Positions 1 to 9,056 of a DNA stretch of 64,000 bases are shown piece after piece. The stretch's first letter is position 1, and every line of letters begins with the position of its first letter. This stretch comes from Falsiroseomonas sp050563545. Its GTDB lineage: Bacteria; Pseudomonadota; Alphaproteobacteria; Acetobacterales; Acetobacteraceae. The notes under the pieces are model-generated. The model made no database searches. It was not told the DNA's origin and worked only from the letters and a program-made list of their open reading frames with translations. The stretch is from positions 27,648 to 91,647 of the forward strand of contig NZ_JBNXUM010000027.1 of the NCBI RefSeq assembly GCF_050563545.1, read 5' to 3'. A program made the translations under genes and the position numbers.

Positions 1-1
1 T

Positions 2-238
2 GGCGCCGCGGAGACCGACGAGCTGATCGCCGTCGTCCGCCGCCTGCCCGCCGCCGGCGTCACCGTCGTCATCATCGAGCACACGATGCACGCCATGGTC
101 GGCCTGGTGGACCGCTTCGTCGTGCTCGACCAGGGAAGGCTGCTCGCCGAGGGGCCACCGGCGCAGGTCACCCGCCAGCCGGAAGTCATCGAGGCCTATC
201 TCGGCCGTAAATGGGCGCTGTCTCATGCTGCGGGTTGA
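2..238 (+). CDS. LivG-type ABC transporter ATP-binding protein, C-terminal part
   Basis: Only the last 78 codons lie in the window; the start is outside it. The reading frame shows the region after Walker B of a branched-chain-amino-acid-type ATPase: an IIEHTMHAMVG stretch (H-loop histidine, normally VEHDM), then a VVLDQGRLLAEG strand and an EAYLG ending close to the family C-terminus. It should pair with the LivF-type ATPase that follows as the cytoplasmic motor of a Liv importer whose permeases would lie upstream. It overlaps the next gene by 14 bases, so the two are translationally coupled. The tail extends about nine residues beyond the usual LivG end. Confidence 0.85.
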   Translation, partial: GAAETDELIAVVRRLPAAGVTVVIIEHTMHAMVGLVDRFVVLDQGRLLAEGPPAQVTRQPEVIEAYLGRKWALSHAAG

Positions 239-929
239 GGATCTCTCGGTGGCCTATGGCGGCCTTGCCGCGCTGCGCGATGTCTCCCTCGAGGTGCGCG
301 CCGGGGAGTTCATCGCCGTCGTCGGCCCGAACGGGGCGGGCAAGACGACGCTGTTCAAGGCGATCTCCGGCACCGTCCCGGCGCGCGCCGGCCGCATCCT
401 GCTCGAGGGCCAGGACCTGCTCGCCGGCCCGGCGGCGGAACGCGCGCATCTCGGCATCGCGCATGTGCCGGAGGGCCGGCGAGTCTTCGCCTCGCTCAGC
501 GTGCTCGAGAACCTGGAGATGGGCGCCTGGCCCGCGGCCGGGCGCGCGGTCTTCGCGCAGTCGCTGGAGCGGATCTACGCGCTGTTCCCCATCCTGGCGG
601 AGCGCCGCGCGCAGTATGCGGGGACGCTCTCCGGCGGGCAGCAGCAGATGCTGGCGATCGGCCGCGCGCTGGCGTCGCGGCCGCGCCTGCTGATGCTCGA
701 CGAGCCGTCCATGGGCCTCTCGCCCGTCATGGCGGACACGATCTTTGACGCGATCCGCGAACTGCACCGGACCGACGGCATGACCATCCTGCTCGTCGAG
801 CAGCGCGTCGCGGAGGCGCTGGACGCCTGCGACCGCGGCTACGTGCTGGAAACCGGGCGAATCGTGCTGGACGGGCCGGTTGGCGAACTGTCCGCCGACC
901 GGCTGCGCCAGGCCTATCTCGGCGTCTGA
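225..929 (+). CDS. livF: LivF-type ABC transporter ATP-binding protein
   Basis: This 234-residue protein is a complete ABC ATPase of the LivF family. Walker A (GPNGAGKTT) is near residue 37, the signature LSGGQQQ near 137, Walker B (LLMLDEP) near 157 and an H-loop region (VEQRV) near 190. It would power a Liv-type importer for a carboxylate or amino-acid-like substrate, paired with the LivG whose end overlaps its start. The gene for a periplasmic binding protein begins 19 bases downstream, so the order is LivG-LivF-binding protein. The true substrate is unknown; the neighbouring CoA-ester genes suggest an organic acid rather than leucine. Confidence 0.92.
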   Translation: MLRVEDLSVAYGGLAALRDVSLEVRAGEFIAVVGPNGAGKTTLFKAISGTVPARAGRILLEGQDLLAGPAAERAHLGIAHVPEGRRVFASLSVLENLEMGAWPAAGRAVFAQSLERIYALFPILAERRAQYAGTLSGGQQQMLAIGRALASRPRLLMLDEPSMGLSPVMADTIFDAIRELHRTDGMTILLVEQRVAEALDACDRGYVLETGRIVLDGPVGELSADRLRQAYLGV

Positions 930-948
930 CCTCAGGAGGAGAACGGCA

Positions 949-2181
949 ATGACGCTTTCACGCAGGCAGTTCGGTTCGCTCACCGCCGCGGCGACGCTCG
1001 GCCTTGCCGCGCCCGCGGTCCGCGCCCAGGCGCGCGAGGTGGTCTTCGCAATGGCGTCGCCGCTCAGCGGACCCTGGGCGCGCCTCGGCGAGCTGTCGGT
1101 GCTTGGCGCCCGCTTCGCGGTGGACGAGATCAACAACGCCGGCGGCATCCGTGCCCTCGGCGGCGCGCGCGTGCGGCTCGCCACGGTGGATGTCGGCGAC
1201 AGCCCGGAGAAGGCGAAGACCGCGGCCGAGCGCCTGCTCGCGCAGGAGCCGCAGCTCGTCGGCGGGGCCGGCGCCTATGTCTCCTCCTTCACGCTGGCGG
1301 TCACCGAGGTGACGGAGCGCGCGGGCGTGCCGTGGCTGACGCTCTCCTATTCCGACCTGATCACCAGCCGCGGCTTCCGCCACGTCTATCAGACCTCGCC
1401 GACCGCCGACGACCAGGCGGCGAATGCGCTGCCCACCATCATCGAGCTGGCGAAGGCCGCGACCGGCCGCGCGCCGCAGACCATGGGCATCGTGATGGAC
1501 AACACGGCCTCGCCGGTTTCCTTCACCCGCGGCCTGCGCGCCGGCGGGGCGGAGCGGCTCGGCGTGCGCATCGTGGTGGACGAGACCTTCACGCCGCCGC
1601 TCTCCGATGCCGGCCCGGTGATGCAGCGCGTGCGCGCGGCGCGGCCGGACATCCTGCTGCTGCTGCCCACCGCGATCCCCGACATCAAGCTGACGCTCGA
1701 GAAGCTCAACGAGATCGGCCTTGGCCGCGGCCGCCTGCCCATCATCAACAATGGCGGCCCGATGGGCTCGCCCGACCTGCTGCGCCTGCTCGGCCCCAAC
1801 CTGCTGGAAGGCGCGATGTTCATCACCGCGACCTGGGGCATGAAGGGCCAGGAGGATCTGATCGCCCGGTTCCGCGAGAAGACCGGCGAGCCCTGGATCA
1901 CGCAGGACAGCCTGTCGAACTACGGCCACATGATGATCCTGCGGGAGGCGGTGGAGCGCGCCGGCACGACCGAGCGCGAGAAGGTCAATGACGCGATCCG
2001 CGCGCTCGACCTGACCGAAGGCCCCGCCGCGGGTGCCTACCCCGGCCATCGCGTGAGGTTCGACGAGCGCGGCCGCCGTGTCGGCGCGCCGCTGGTGATC
2101 GCGCAATGGCAGAACGGCGTGCCCGTCACCGTCTATCCGAACGACGCCGCCATGGCGCAGCCGATCTGGCCGAGGCGCTGA
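949..2181 (+). CDS. Periplasmic substrate-binding protein of a Liv-type ABC transporter
   Basis: The product is 410 residues. The start was chosen at the ATG preceded by a strong AGGAGG site; a longer frame exists upstream but overlaps livF. The N-terminus has a twin-arginine-like signal (SRRQF, a hydrophobic stretch, then AVRAQA as a likely cleavage site near residue 25). The mature part begins with the LSGPWARLGE pattern typical of leucine/isoleucine/valine-type receptors and continues as a two-lobed receptor. It should deliver substrate to the permeases served by the two ATPases immediately upstream. It is followed within a few bases by the CoA transferase gene, which suggests its ligand is activated to a CoA ester. 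Confidence 0.88.
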   Translation: MTLSRRQFGSLTAAATLGLAAPAVRAQAREVVFAMASPLSGPWARLGELSVLGARFAVDEINNAGGIRALGGARVRLATVDVGDSPEKAKTAAERLLAQEPQLVGGAGAYVSSFTLAVTEVTERAGVPWLTLSYSDLITSRGFRHVYQTSPTADDQAANALPTIIELAKAATGRAPQTMGIVMDNTASPVSFTRGLRAGGAERLGVRIVVDETFTPPLSDAGPVMQRVRAARPDILLLLPTAIPDIKLTLEKLNEIGLGRGRLPIINNGGPMGSPDLLRLLGPNLLEGAMFITATWGMKGQEDLIARFREKTGEPWITQDSLSNYGHMMILREAVERAGTTEREKVNDAIRALDLTEGPAAGAYPGHRVRFDERGRRVGAPLVIAQWQNGVPVTVYPNDAAMAQPIWPRR

Positions 2182-2186
2182 CCGTG

Positions 2187-3326
2187 ATGGACGGCGGGCA
2201 CCCGGTATCGCGTCTCGGCCGCTTCGCCCAGGGCCTGCGGGTGCTCGACCTCTCCTGGTTCCTGCCGGGGCCGCTGGCCAGCCTGCTGCTGGCCGACATG
2301 GGCGCCGAGGTGCTGAAGATCGAGCCGCCATCGGGCGACCCGATGCGCGATCTCGGGCCTCGCGACGCCGCCGGCACGCCCGTCTTCCATGCCGCGGTGA
2401 ACGCCGGCAAGACCTTGCTGCGCATGGACCTCAAGCGCCCGGACGGCCATGCCGCCTTCCTCGACCTGGTGCGCGGCGCGGACGTGCTGATCGAAGGGTT
2501 CCGGCCCGGCGTCATGGCGCGCCTCGGCGCGGACTGGGCGACGCTGCGCGCGGTCAATCCGCGGCTGATCTACTGCTCGGTGAGCGGCTACGGCACCGGG
2601 AGTCCGCTGGCGCAGGCGGCGGGGCACGACAACAACTACCTCGCCACCGCCGGCGTGATGCACCGCAACGGGGAGGGCACGCCCGCCTTCCTCGATCCGC
2701 CGGTCGCCGACGGCACCGGCGCGCTGTTCGCCGCCCTCGCCATCCTCGGCGCGCTGCTCGCGCGCGGAAGGGACGGGCAGGGCTGCCACATCGACCTCGG
2801 GCTGGCCGACGCCCCCATGCCGCTGCAGATCTTCCAGGTTGCCGGCCACGGCGCCACCGGAGAGGTGCCGCAGCCCGCGGAGACCTACCTCAACGGCGGC
2901 GCCGCCTATTACCGCACCTATCGCTGCGCCGATGGGCGGCACGTCACGCTAGGCGCCATCGAGCCGAAATTCTGGCGCGCCTTCTGCCTCGCCGCGCAGC
3001 GCCCGGACTGGATCGCCCGCCAGGCCGATCCGCTCCCGCAGGCCGCACTGATGGCCGAGGTTCAGGCGGTGATCGGGCGCTTCACGCGCGACGAGGCCGT
3101 CGCCCGCTTCGGCCCGGCCGATTGCTGCTTCAGTGCGGTGCTCGATCTCGGCGAGGCCGTCGCCTCGCCGCACCACGAGGCGCGCCGCCTTGTGCGTCGC
3201 AGCGCCGATGGCGCGCTGCAGACATTGTTCCCGGCCTGGGTGGATGGCGTGCCGCCTTCCGCCCGCCCGCTGATGCGCGAGACGGATGCGCGACCGGCGG
3301 TCCCCCACGCCGGCGCCGCGGACTGA
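2187..3326 (+). CDS. CaiB/BaiF (family III) CoA transferase
   Basis: The 379-residue product has the family III signature near its N-terminus (LDLSWFLPGPLASLLLADMG, then EVLKIEPPSGDPMR). A GHDNNYLA segment near residue 145 holds the aspartate that forms the acyl-enzyme intermediate in this family. It should move CoA from a donor thioester such as succinyl-CoA to the organic acid imported by the upstream transporter. The ATG used here lies five bases after the preceding stop; a GTG directly upstream is possible. Length is normal for a single-domain member (about 380-400). The acid substrate cannot be read from the sequence. Confidence 0.88.
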   Translation: MDGGHPVSRLGRFAQGLRVLDLSWFLPGPLASLLLADMGAEVLKIEPPSGDPMRDLGPRDAAGTPVFHAAVNAGKTLLRMDLKRPDGHAAFLDLVRGADVLIEGFRPGVMARLGADWATLRAVNPRLIYCSVSGYGTGSPLAQAAGHDNNYLATAGVMHRNGEGTPAFLDPPVADGTGALFAALAILGALLARGRDGQGCHIDLGLADAPMPLQIFQVAGHGATGEVPQPAETYLNGGAAYYRTYRCADGRHVTLGAIEPKFWRAFCLAAQRPDWIARQADPLPQAALMAEVQAVIGRFTRDEAVARFGPADCCFSAVLDLGEAVASPHHEARRLVRRSADGALQTLFPAWVDGVPPSARPLMRETDARPAVPHAGAAD

Positions 3327-3345
3327 ACGAGGGAGAGAGGAACAG

Positions 3346-4491
3346 ATGGCAGCAGGACCAAGGGTCGGGGTGGTGGGCGTGACCATACGCCCCAGCATCC
3401 CCGACGACGGACACCACTCCCTGGAGGAGCATCTGCACGACGCCATGAAGGCGACGCTGGCGGATGCCGGGCTGACGACCGACGACCTGGAAGGGATCGC
3501 GGTCGGCGCGAACGACCAGTATGACGGCCGTGCGATCACCGTCATGATGGCCTCCGCGCCGCTCGGCGGCGTGGACCGCGACATCCTCTCGACGCCCTCT
3601 TCGGGCGAGCATGCCTTCATCCTCGGCGCGCTCCGCATCGCCTCCGGCCAGTTCCGGACGCAGCTCGTCGTCGCATGGAGCCCGACCGAGGCGTCCTCGA
3701 TCCCCGAGGCGCAGCGGCTGGCGAATGACCCGCTGTTCCATCGGCGCCTACCGCTGGACGAGCTTGCCGCCGCCGCGCTGCAGGCGAACGTGCTGGAGCA
3801 CGCCGACCCCGGCACTGGCCGTGTCGCCGAGGGTGTGCTCGCCGCGGGCCGGCGCAACGGCGCGCGCGCCTTCCCCGAGTTGGTGAAGGCCAACCCGCCG
3901 AAGGGCCGCCCGACCCGCTGGCCGCTGCGGGAGGACACCGTCCCGCAGCCGGCCACCGGCATCGTCGCGCTGATGCTCGCCTCGGAGGATTTCATCCGGG
4001 AACGCAGCCTTGGCTCCGTCGCCTGGATCTCCGGCATGGGCTGGGCGACCGAGCCCGCCTTCCTCGGCGACCGCGACCTCGCGAAGGCGCCGGCGCTGGA
4101 GGCTGCCGCGAAGCAGGCCTATGGCGAGGCTGGCGTGACGAATGCGGCGACCGCCTTCGACCTCGCCGAGGTCACCGACGTCACGCCGTACCAGGCGCTG
4201 ATCGCGCTGGACGCGCTCGGCCTCGCGCCGCGGGGGCAATGGCAGGAAAAGCCGCCGGCGTTCGGGCCAGACGAGAAGATGCCGGTGAACCTTTCAGGCG
4301 GTGTCGCCTCCCTCAATCCGGTCTTCTGCACCGGCCTGATCCGCATCGCCGAAGTGGCGAACCAGCTCCGCGGTCGAGCCGGCGCGCATCAGAAGCCCGG
4401 GGCCAAGCGAGGCCTTGCGCATGCCGCGAGCGGACCCGCCATGCAGTACCAGACAGTCATTGTCCTCGACGCCGGGAGGAACGCGGCATGA
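3346..4491 (+). CDS. Thiolase-fold protein lacking the nucleophilic cysteine (first of an adjacent pair)
   Basis: The 381-residue protein has the layout of the SCP-x/Ltp thiolase family: an N-terminal VGVVGVTI strand, a mid-protein WISGMGW segment and a C-terminal NLSGGVASLNPVF loop. Where a true thiolase carries its acyl-accepting cysteine (near residue 88) this protein reads TPSSGEHAF, so serine replaces cysteine. The usual GHP motif is also altered. This resembles thiolase-fold aldolases such as Ltp2, or a non-catalytic partner subunit. It starts 19 bases after the CoA transferase with a GGAGAGAGG ribosome site and overlaps the next thiolase-like gene by ATGA. A heteromeric complex with that neighbour and the DUF35 protein is inferred. 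Confidence 0.82.
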   Translation: MAAGPRVGVVGVTIRPSIPDDGHHSLEEHLHDAMKATLADAGLTTDDLEGIAVGANDQYDGRAITVMMASAPLGGVDRDILSTPSSGEHAFILGALRIASGQFRTQLVVAWSPTEASSIPEAQRLANDPLFHRRLPLDELAAAALQANVLEHADPGTGRVAEGVLAAGRRNGARAFPELVKANPPKGRPTRWPLREDTVPQPATGIVALMLASEDFIRERSLGSVAWISGMGWATEPAFLGDRDLAKAPALEAAAKQAYGEAGVTNAATAFDLAEVTDVTPYQALIALDALGLAPRGQWQEKPPAFGPDEKMPVNLSGGVASLNPVFCTGLIRIAEVANQLRGRAGAHQKPGAKRGLAHAASGPAMQYQTVIVLDAGRNAA

Positions 4492-5669
4492 GCGGGCGCG
4501 TCGGCATCATCGGCATCGGCCAGTCGAACTTCCAGCCGCGGCGCAACGACGCCAGCTATCCCGACCTGGTGCGCGAAGCCGTCGTCATCGCCATGCGCGA
4601 TGCCGGTCTCGACTTCGACGAAATAGAGGCGGTGGTCTATTCGCTGTCGCCCGACGCCATGGTCGGCATTGGCAATGCCGAGCGGCTCGGCGTGGATGCG
4701 GTAGGCGCGCGCAACAAGCGCTTCCTGCGCATCAACACCGGCGGCGCCACCGGGATCTCCTCCGTCGCCACAGCCTGGACGCACGTCGCGTCGGGTGCCT
4801 GCGACGTCGTGCTGACCGCGGGCGCCGACAAGGTCGGCGAGTGCGGCGACAGCCAGACCGTGCTGAACAAGATCTGGGACCCGATCTACGAACGCAGCCT
4901 GCCGCTCGGCACGATCAACATGCTCGCGATGTCCGCGATCCGCTACGCCCACAAATACGGCATGACGCAGGAGGACATGGCGCGCGTCGTGGTGAAGAAC
5001 CGGCGGCACGCGTCGAAGAACCCGCACGCGCATCTTCGCACCGAGACCACCATCGAGGAGGTGATGGCCTCCCGTATGATCTCCTGGCCGGTCAAGCTGT
5101 TCGACTGCTGCCCGCAATCCTCGGGCGGCTGCGCGATGGTGCTTGCTTCGGAACGCTGGATCAAGGAGCGCGGGCTGGACGCGGTGTGGATCACCGGCCT
5201 CGCCCACAGCTCCGAGACCTACTACCTCGGCGACCGCATGGGCCGTGGCTACACGGCCGACCATGCCGACGCACATGCGCTGAAGGCGTCGTTCAAGAAG
5301 TCCTATGCGATGGCCGGCATCAAGGACCCGCGCAAGCAGGTGCACGCGGCCGAGCTCTACGCCCCCTTCAGCAACACCGAGTTCCACTCGATCGAGGCCG
5401 CTGACCTCGCCGATCTCGGCACGTCGCCGGCGATGCTGAGCGAAGGCGCCTTCGCGCTTGGTGGCAATGCCGGCGCGGTGGTGAACCCTTCGGGTGGTGT
5501 GCTCTGCACCAATGCCATCGCGGTCACGGCGATGGTGCGCGTGGCGGAAGCCGCGCTGCAGGTCTGGGGCCGCGCGGGCGAGCGCCAGATCAAGGGCGCG
5601 CGCGTCGGCATCGCGAGCGGCAATGGCGGTGACCATCAGTTCTTCGGAACGATGGTCGTGGAAGCTTGA
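4488..5669 (+). CDS. Thiolase-fold protein (Ltp/SCP-x type), cysteine-less
   Basis: This 393-residue protein is the second of two adjacent thiolase-fold genes and overlaps the first by four bases. It begins with VGIIGIGQSNF. At the position of the nucleophilic cysteine it reads NTGGATGISS, with no cysteine. It keeps an AAELYAPFSNTE segment near residue 290, comparable to the tyrosine-bearing segment of the retro-aldolase Ltp2, and a C-terminal NPSGGVLCTNA loop. Together with the DUF35 gene five bases downstream it has the gene order of thiolase/DUF35 aldolase complexes in steroid side-chain catabolism. Claisen thiolase activity is unlikely; CoA-ester aldol cleavage is the better guess. Confidence 0.85.
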   Translation: MSGRVGIIGIGQSNFQPRRNDASYPDLVREAVVIAMRDAGLDFDEIEAVVYSLSPDAMVGIGNAERLGVDAVGARNKRFLRINTGGATGISSVATAWTHVASGACDVVLTAGADKVGECGDSQTVLNKIWDPIYERSLPLGTINMLAMSAIRYAHKYGMTQEDMARVVVKNRRHASKNPHAHLRTETTIEEVMASRMISWPVKLFDCCPQSSGGCAMVLASERWIKERGLDAVWITGLAHSSETYYLGDRMGRGYTADHADAHALKASFKKSYAMAGIKDPRKQVHAAELYAPFSNTEFHSIEAADLADLGTSPAMLSEGAFALGGNAGAVVNPSGGVLCTNAIAVTAMVRVAEAALQVWGRAGERQIKGARVGIASGNGGDHQFFGTMVVEA

Positions 5670-5674
5670 AAGGG

Positions 5675-6142
5675 ATGACGGACATGGAACTGCTGAAGCG
5701 CCAGGAAGACTGGAAGATCACCTACACTCATGCTCTCGGCGAGACCGCGAGCTGGTTCTACGTGCAGATCCGCGATCACGCGAAGATCTACGGCAAGCGG
5801 GACGCCAAGTCCGGCCGCGTTCTCGTCCCGCCGCGCGCCTTCTCCGACCAGACCCTGGAACCGACGACGGATTGGGTGGAGGTCGGCCCCGGCGGCGTGA
5901 TCGAGGCCTTCACCATCGTCTACGACAAGTTTAACAACCTGCCCGATCCGCCCTACGCCTTCGGCTACGTCATGCTGGACGGCGCCGACACCGCACTCGG
6001 CGGCTTCTTTAAGGGCGTGGAGCTGACGAACGGCGAGGAAGCCGCGAAGCGCCTGGCCATCGGCACGCGCGTCGTCACGCGCTTTGCCGAGAAGCGCATC
6101 GGCGACGTGCTCGACTTCTGGTTCGAGCCGGTCTCCTCGTGA
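5675..6142 (+). CDS. DUF35 OB-fold protein with a degenerate zinc ribbon
   Basis: The 155-residue product matches the DUF35 family: an N-terminal helix, a rubredoxin-like ribbon and an OB-fold. DUF35 proteins form complexes with thiolase-fold enzymes and help bind the CoA ester. Here the ribbon reads GKRDAKSGRVLVPPRAF, and the spots that normally hold four zinc cysteines are Asp, Ser, Ser and Gln. The second DUF35 in this window (12316-12723) keeps all four cysteines, so the loss is specific to this copy. The start at MTDMELL follows an AGGG site; an in-frame TTG three codons earlier is possible. Its end overlaps the next gene by four bases. Confidence 0.82.
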   Translation: MTDMELLKRQEDWKITYTHALGETASWFYVQIRDHAKIYGKRDAKSGRVLVPPRAFSDQTLEPTTDWVEVGPGGVIEAFTIVYDKFNNLPDPPYAFGYVMLDGADTALGGFFKGVELTNGEEAAKRLAIGTRVVTRFAEKRIGDVLDFWFEPVSS

Positions 6143-7125
6143 CAACGTCGCGTCGCGCGACGCTCGGCCGGGTGCTGCTCGGCGCGTTGGGCATGGCCCT
6201 GTCGGGCCTGCCCACCCGGGCGCAGGGCGACTTCCCGACGCGCCCCGTCCGTCTCGTCTCGGGATTCGCGCCGGGCGGCGGCACGGACATCCTGGGCCGT
6301 CTGGTCGCGCAGCGGTTCGGCGAGATCTGGCGCGGCAGCATGATCGTGGAGAACCGCAGCGGCGCCTCCGGCGTGGTCGGCGCCACCTTCGTCGCGCGTG
6401 CACCGACGGATGGCTATACGCTGCTGCTCATGCCGAACTCGCAGACCATCACGCAGCATGTCCAGCGCAACAGCGGCTTCGACGTGCAGCGCGACCTGGC
6501 GCCGGTCGGGATGATCGCGACCTCGCCGCTCGTGCTGTCCGTCCATGCCAGCCTGCCGATCCGCAGCGTGGCGGAGCTCGTCGCCTACGACCGCGCCAAT
6601 CCGGGCAGGCTGCATCACGGCAGCGCCGGGACGGCCACCGCGCCGCATCTAGCGGGCGAGCTGTTCAACATCACGGCGGGCACCGGGATGGAGCATGTGC
6701 CTTATCGCGGCTCCGGCCCGGCCGTCACGGCGCATGTCGCCAACGAGGTCGGCGTCGCCTTCGGCCCGCTGAACTCCATCGAAGGATTCGTCAGGGATGG
6801 CCAGCTCCGCATCCTCGCCGTGCTCGGCGCGAGCCGCTACGAGGGGCTGCCGGACGTGCCGACCATGGCCGAGAGCGGATACCCCGGCTACGAGGTGGAC
6901 CTCTGGTACGCGCTGCTCGCGCCGTCGGGCACGCCCGTCCCCATTATACAGCGGCTGAACGCCGACCTGAATCGCGTGCTCACCGATCCGACGATGCGGG
7001 CCGCGATGGTCCAGCGCGGCTTCATCCCCGCGCCCGGGACGCCGGAGGCGCTCGGCGCCGTCATCGCCGCCGACCTTGCTCGCTGGAAGACGGTGACCGA
7101 CCGCGTCGAGATCCGGCTGGACTGA
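6139..7125 (+). CDS. Bug/TctC-family tripartite tricarboxylate receptor
   Basis: This 328-residue periplasmic receptor starts with GTG in a GTGA overlap with the DUF35 stop. The N-terminus is a signal peptide (TSRRATLGRVLLGALG, cleavage after TRAQG). The mature part shows family hallmarks: RPVRLVSGFAPGGGTD, then MIVENRSGASGVVGA, YTLLLMPNSQ and HVPYRGSGPAV. Bug proteins bind carboxylates in the periplasm, either for a TctAB permease or as sensors. No tctA or tctB is present here. Its place inside the CoA-ester cluster suggests it binds the same or a related acid. It is one of six Bug genes in the window. Confidence 0.9.
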   Translation: MTTSRRATLGRVLLGALGMALSGLPTRAQGDFPTRPVRLVSGFAPGGGTDILGRLVAQRFGEIWRGSMIVENRSGASGVVGATFVARAPTDGYTLLLMPNSQTITQHVQRNSGFDVQRDLAPVGMIATSPLVLSVHASLPIRSVAELVAYDRANPGRLHHGSAGTATAPHLAGELFNITAGTGMEHVPYRGSGPAVTAHVANEVGVAFGPLNSIEGFVRDGQLRILAVLGASRYEGLPDVPTMAESGYPGYEVDLWYALLAPSGTPVPIIQRLNADLNRVLTDPTMRAAMVQRGFIPAPGTPEALGAVIAADLARWKTVTDRVEIRLD

Positions 7126-7129
7126 CGGC

Positions 7130-8086
7130 ATGGGGACCGAGATCGGGCTTCACGGCATTGGCTTCGTGGGCGAAGGACTTGCCCGCCCGGAATGCGTGCT
7201 GGCGACGCGGCGCGGCGACCTCTTTGTCTCCGACAGGCGCGGCGGCGTCACGCATATCGAGCCTGACGGCGCGCAGCGGTTGATCGGTGGCGGCAGCCTG
7301 GTGCCGAACGGCATTGCGCTGCTGCGCGACGGCAGCTTCGCGATCGCGAACCTCTCCGACGATGGCGGCGTCTGGCGCCTGTACCGGGACGGACGGATCG
7401 AACCCGAGGTGACGGAGATCGCCGGCCGGCGGCTCGGCAGCGTAAACTTCGTGCGCACGGACAGCCAGGGACGCCTCTGGATCTGCGTGAGCACTGTCCG
7501 TCCTGGCGAGAACCAGTACCGCACGGATGTTCCTGACGGCTTCATCGCGCTGAAGGATGAGGCCGGGCTGCGCGTCGTCGCCACCGATCTCGTCTGGACG
7601 AACGAATGCTTCCCCGACGAGGCGCGAGGCCATCTCTATGTGAACGAGACCTTCGGCCGGCGGCTGACGCGCTTCGACATGGCGCCCGATGGCAGCCTCT
7701 CCAACCGCATCACCATCGCCACCTTCGGGCACGGCGACTATCCGGATGGCCTGTCCATGGATGAGGCCGGCGGCGTCTGGGTCGTCAGCGTCGCCAGCAA
7801 CCGCGTCATCCGCATCGCCCCCGATGGCACGCGCGAGGTGCTGGTCGAGGACAGCGACGAGAGCCATCTCGATGCGCTCGAAGCCGCGCTGCACGCGCGG
7901 AAACTGACGCGGCCGATGATCCACGAGGCACGCAGCCGCCTGCTGCGCAACAGCAGCAGCATCGCCTTCGGCGGCGCCGACCGGCGCACTGCCCATCTCG
8001 GCTGCCTGGCCGGGGAGCGGCTGGCCACCTTCCGCGCGCCTTTCGCCGGCGTGGCGCCGGTCCACTGGGACGCGAATAGGGACTGA
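7130..8086 (+). CDS. SMP-30/gluconolactonase-like beta-propeller hydrolase
   Basis: The 318-residue protein belongs to the SMP-30/gluconolaconase/LRE family of six-bladed propellers. Likely metal ligands follow the family pattern: a Glu in RPECV near residue 21, an Asn in VWTNECFPDE near 156 and an Asp in YPDGLSMD near 205. Members hydrolyse lactones with a divalent metal. No signal peptide is evident, so it is probably cytoplasmic. It begins four bases after the upstream Bug stop and sits between two Bug genes, so it belongs to the same transcription unit. A role in opening a lactone intermediate is plausible but cannot be shown. Confidence 0.8.
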   Translation: MGTEIGLHGIGFVGEGLARPECVLATRRGDLFVSDRRGGVTHIEPDGAQRLIGGGSLVPNGIALLRDGSFAIANLSDDGGVWRLYRDGRIEPEVTEIAGRRLGSVNFVRTDSQGRLWICVSTVRPGENQYRTDVPDGFIALKDEAGLRVVATDLVWTNECFPDEARGHLYVNETFGRRLTRFDMAPDGSLSNRITIATFGHGDYPDGLSMDEAGGVWVVSVASNRVIRIAPDGTREVLVEDSDESHLDALEAALHARKLTRPMIHEARSRLLRNSSSIAFGGADRRTAHLGCLAGERLATFRAPFAGVAPVHWDANRD

Positions 8087-8102
8087 GAGAGGGAACGGCA
8101 GG

Positions 8103-9053
8103 ATGATCCATCGCCGCACGTTGCTGGCCGCGACACTCGCCGCACCCGCCGCCCTCGCCCAGGGCCGCGGCCCGGTGAGGCTGGTCGTCGGCTTCCCGCC
8201 TGGCGGCTCGGGCGACCTCTTCGCGCGCCTCATCGCGGAGCCCCTGCGCGACGAGCTGGGGCGGCCCGTGATCGTGGAGAACCGCCCCGGCGCAGGCGGC
8301 GTCACCGCCGTGGAGTACTTCCTCCGCCAGCCCGCGGACGGCTCCGTGCTGATGATGCACACCGGGTCTTCCGCCGTGGCCGGACCGATCTCGCGGCGCA
8401 ACCCCCCCTACAATCCGATGACCGATTTCGCCTGGGTCGCGCTGCTCTCCAATGCGCCCTTCGCCGTAGCGCTGAACCCGCGGGTACCGGCCGAGGACCT
8501 GCGGGGCTTCGTCGCCTATGCCAAGGCGCAGAACGGCGCGCTGTCCTACAGCAGCGCAGGTATCGGCACGACCGTGCACCTCGCGGCGGAGGCGCTGAAT
8601 GCCGCGACCGGCATCCAGGTGCAGCACGTGCCCTATCCCGGCAGCGCACCGGCGATCACCGATGCGATCAACGGCACCGTCGCCTACAACATCGAGACCT
8701 ACGGCACGCTGCTGCCGCACCACCGCGCCGGCGCGCTTCGCATCGTCGCCACGCTGGCCGAGGAGCGCGCCGCCATCGCGCCGGATATCCCGACTGCGAA
8801 AGAGCAGGGCTGGGAAGTCTCCGCCGGCACCTACAACCTGCTCGCAGCGCCGGTCGGCACGCCGCGCGACGCCATGGAGCAGGTCTCGGCCGCGATCGGC
8901 CGCGTGATGGCGAAGCAGGAGATGCAGGACCGTCTGGCGGCCCTCGGCATCACCGGTTTCGCCCGGTCGAACCCGGACGAGGCGAAGGCATTCGTCGCGG
9001 CGGAGATCGCGCGCTGGACGCCCATCGTCCAGCGCCTTGGCATCGCGTTGTAG
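8103..9053 (+). CDS. Bug/TctC-family receptor
   Basis: The product is 316 residues with a short signal (IHRRTLLAATLAAPAALAQG). The Bug hallmarks follow: RLVVGFPPGGSGDLFARLIA, VIVENRPGAGGVTAVE, YSSAGIGTTVHLAAE and HVPYPGSAPAI. It is a secreted carboxylate receptor, second of the pair that flanks the lactonase-like gene. It starts 16 bases downstream of that gene after a GAGAGGGAACGG site and ends three bases before the acyl-CoA synthetase start. The substrate is unknown, and no membrane partner is encoded nearby. Confidence 0.9.
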   Translation: MIHRRTLLAATLAAPAALAQGRGPVRLVVGFPPGGSGDLFARLIAEPLRDELGRPVIVENRPGAGGVTAVEYFLRQPADGSVLMMHTGSSAVAGPISRRNPPYNPMTDFAWVALLSNAPFAVALNPRVPAEDLRGFVAYAKAQNGALSYSSAGIGTTVHLAAEALNAATGIQVQHVPYPGSAPAITDAINGTVAYNIETYGTLLPHHRAGALRIVATLAEERAAIAPDIPTAKEQGWEVSAGTYNLLAAPVGTPRDAMEQVSAAIGRVMAKQEMQDRLAALGITGFARSNPDEAKAFVAAEIARWTPIVQRLGIAL

Positions 9054-9056
9054 CGG

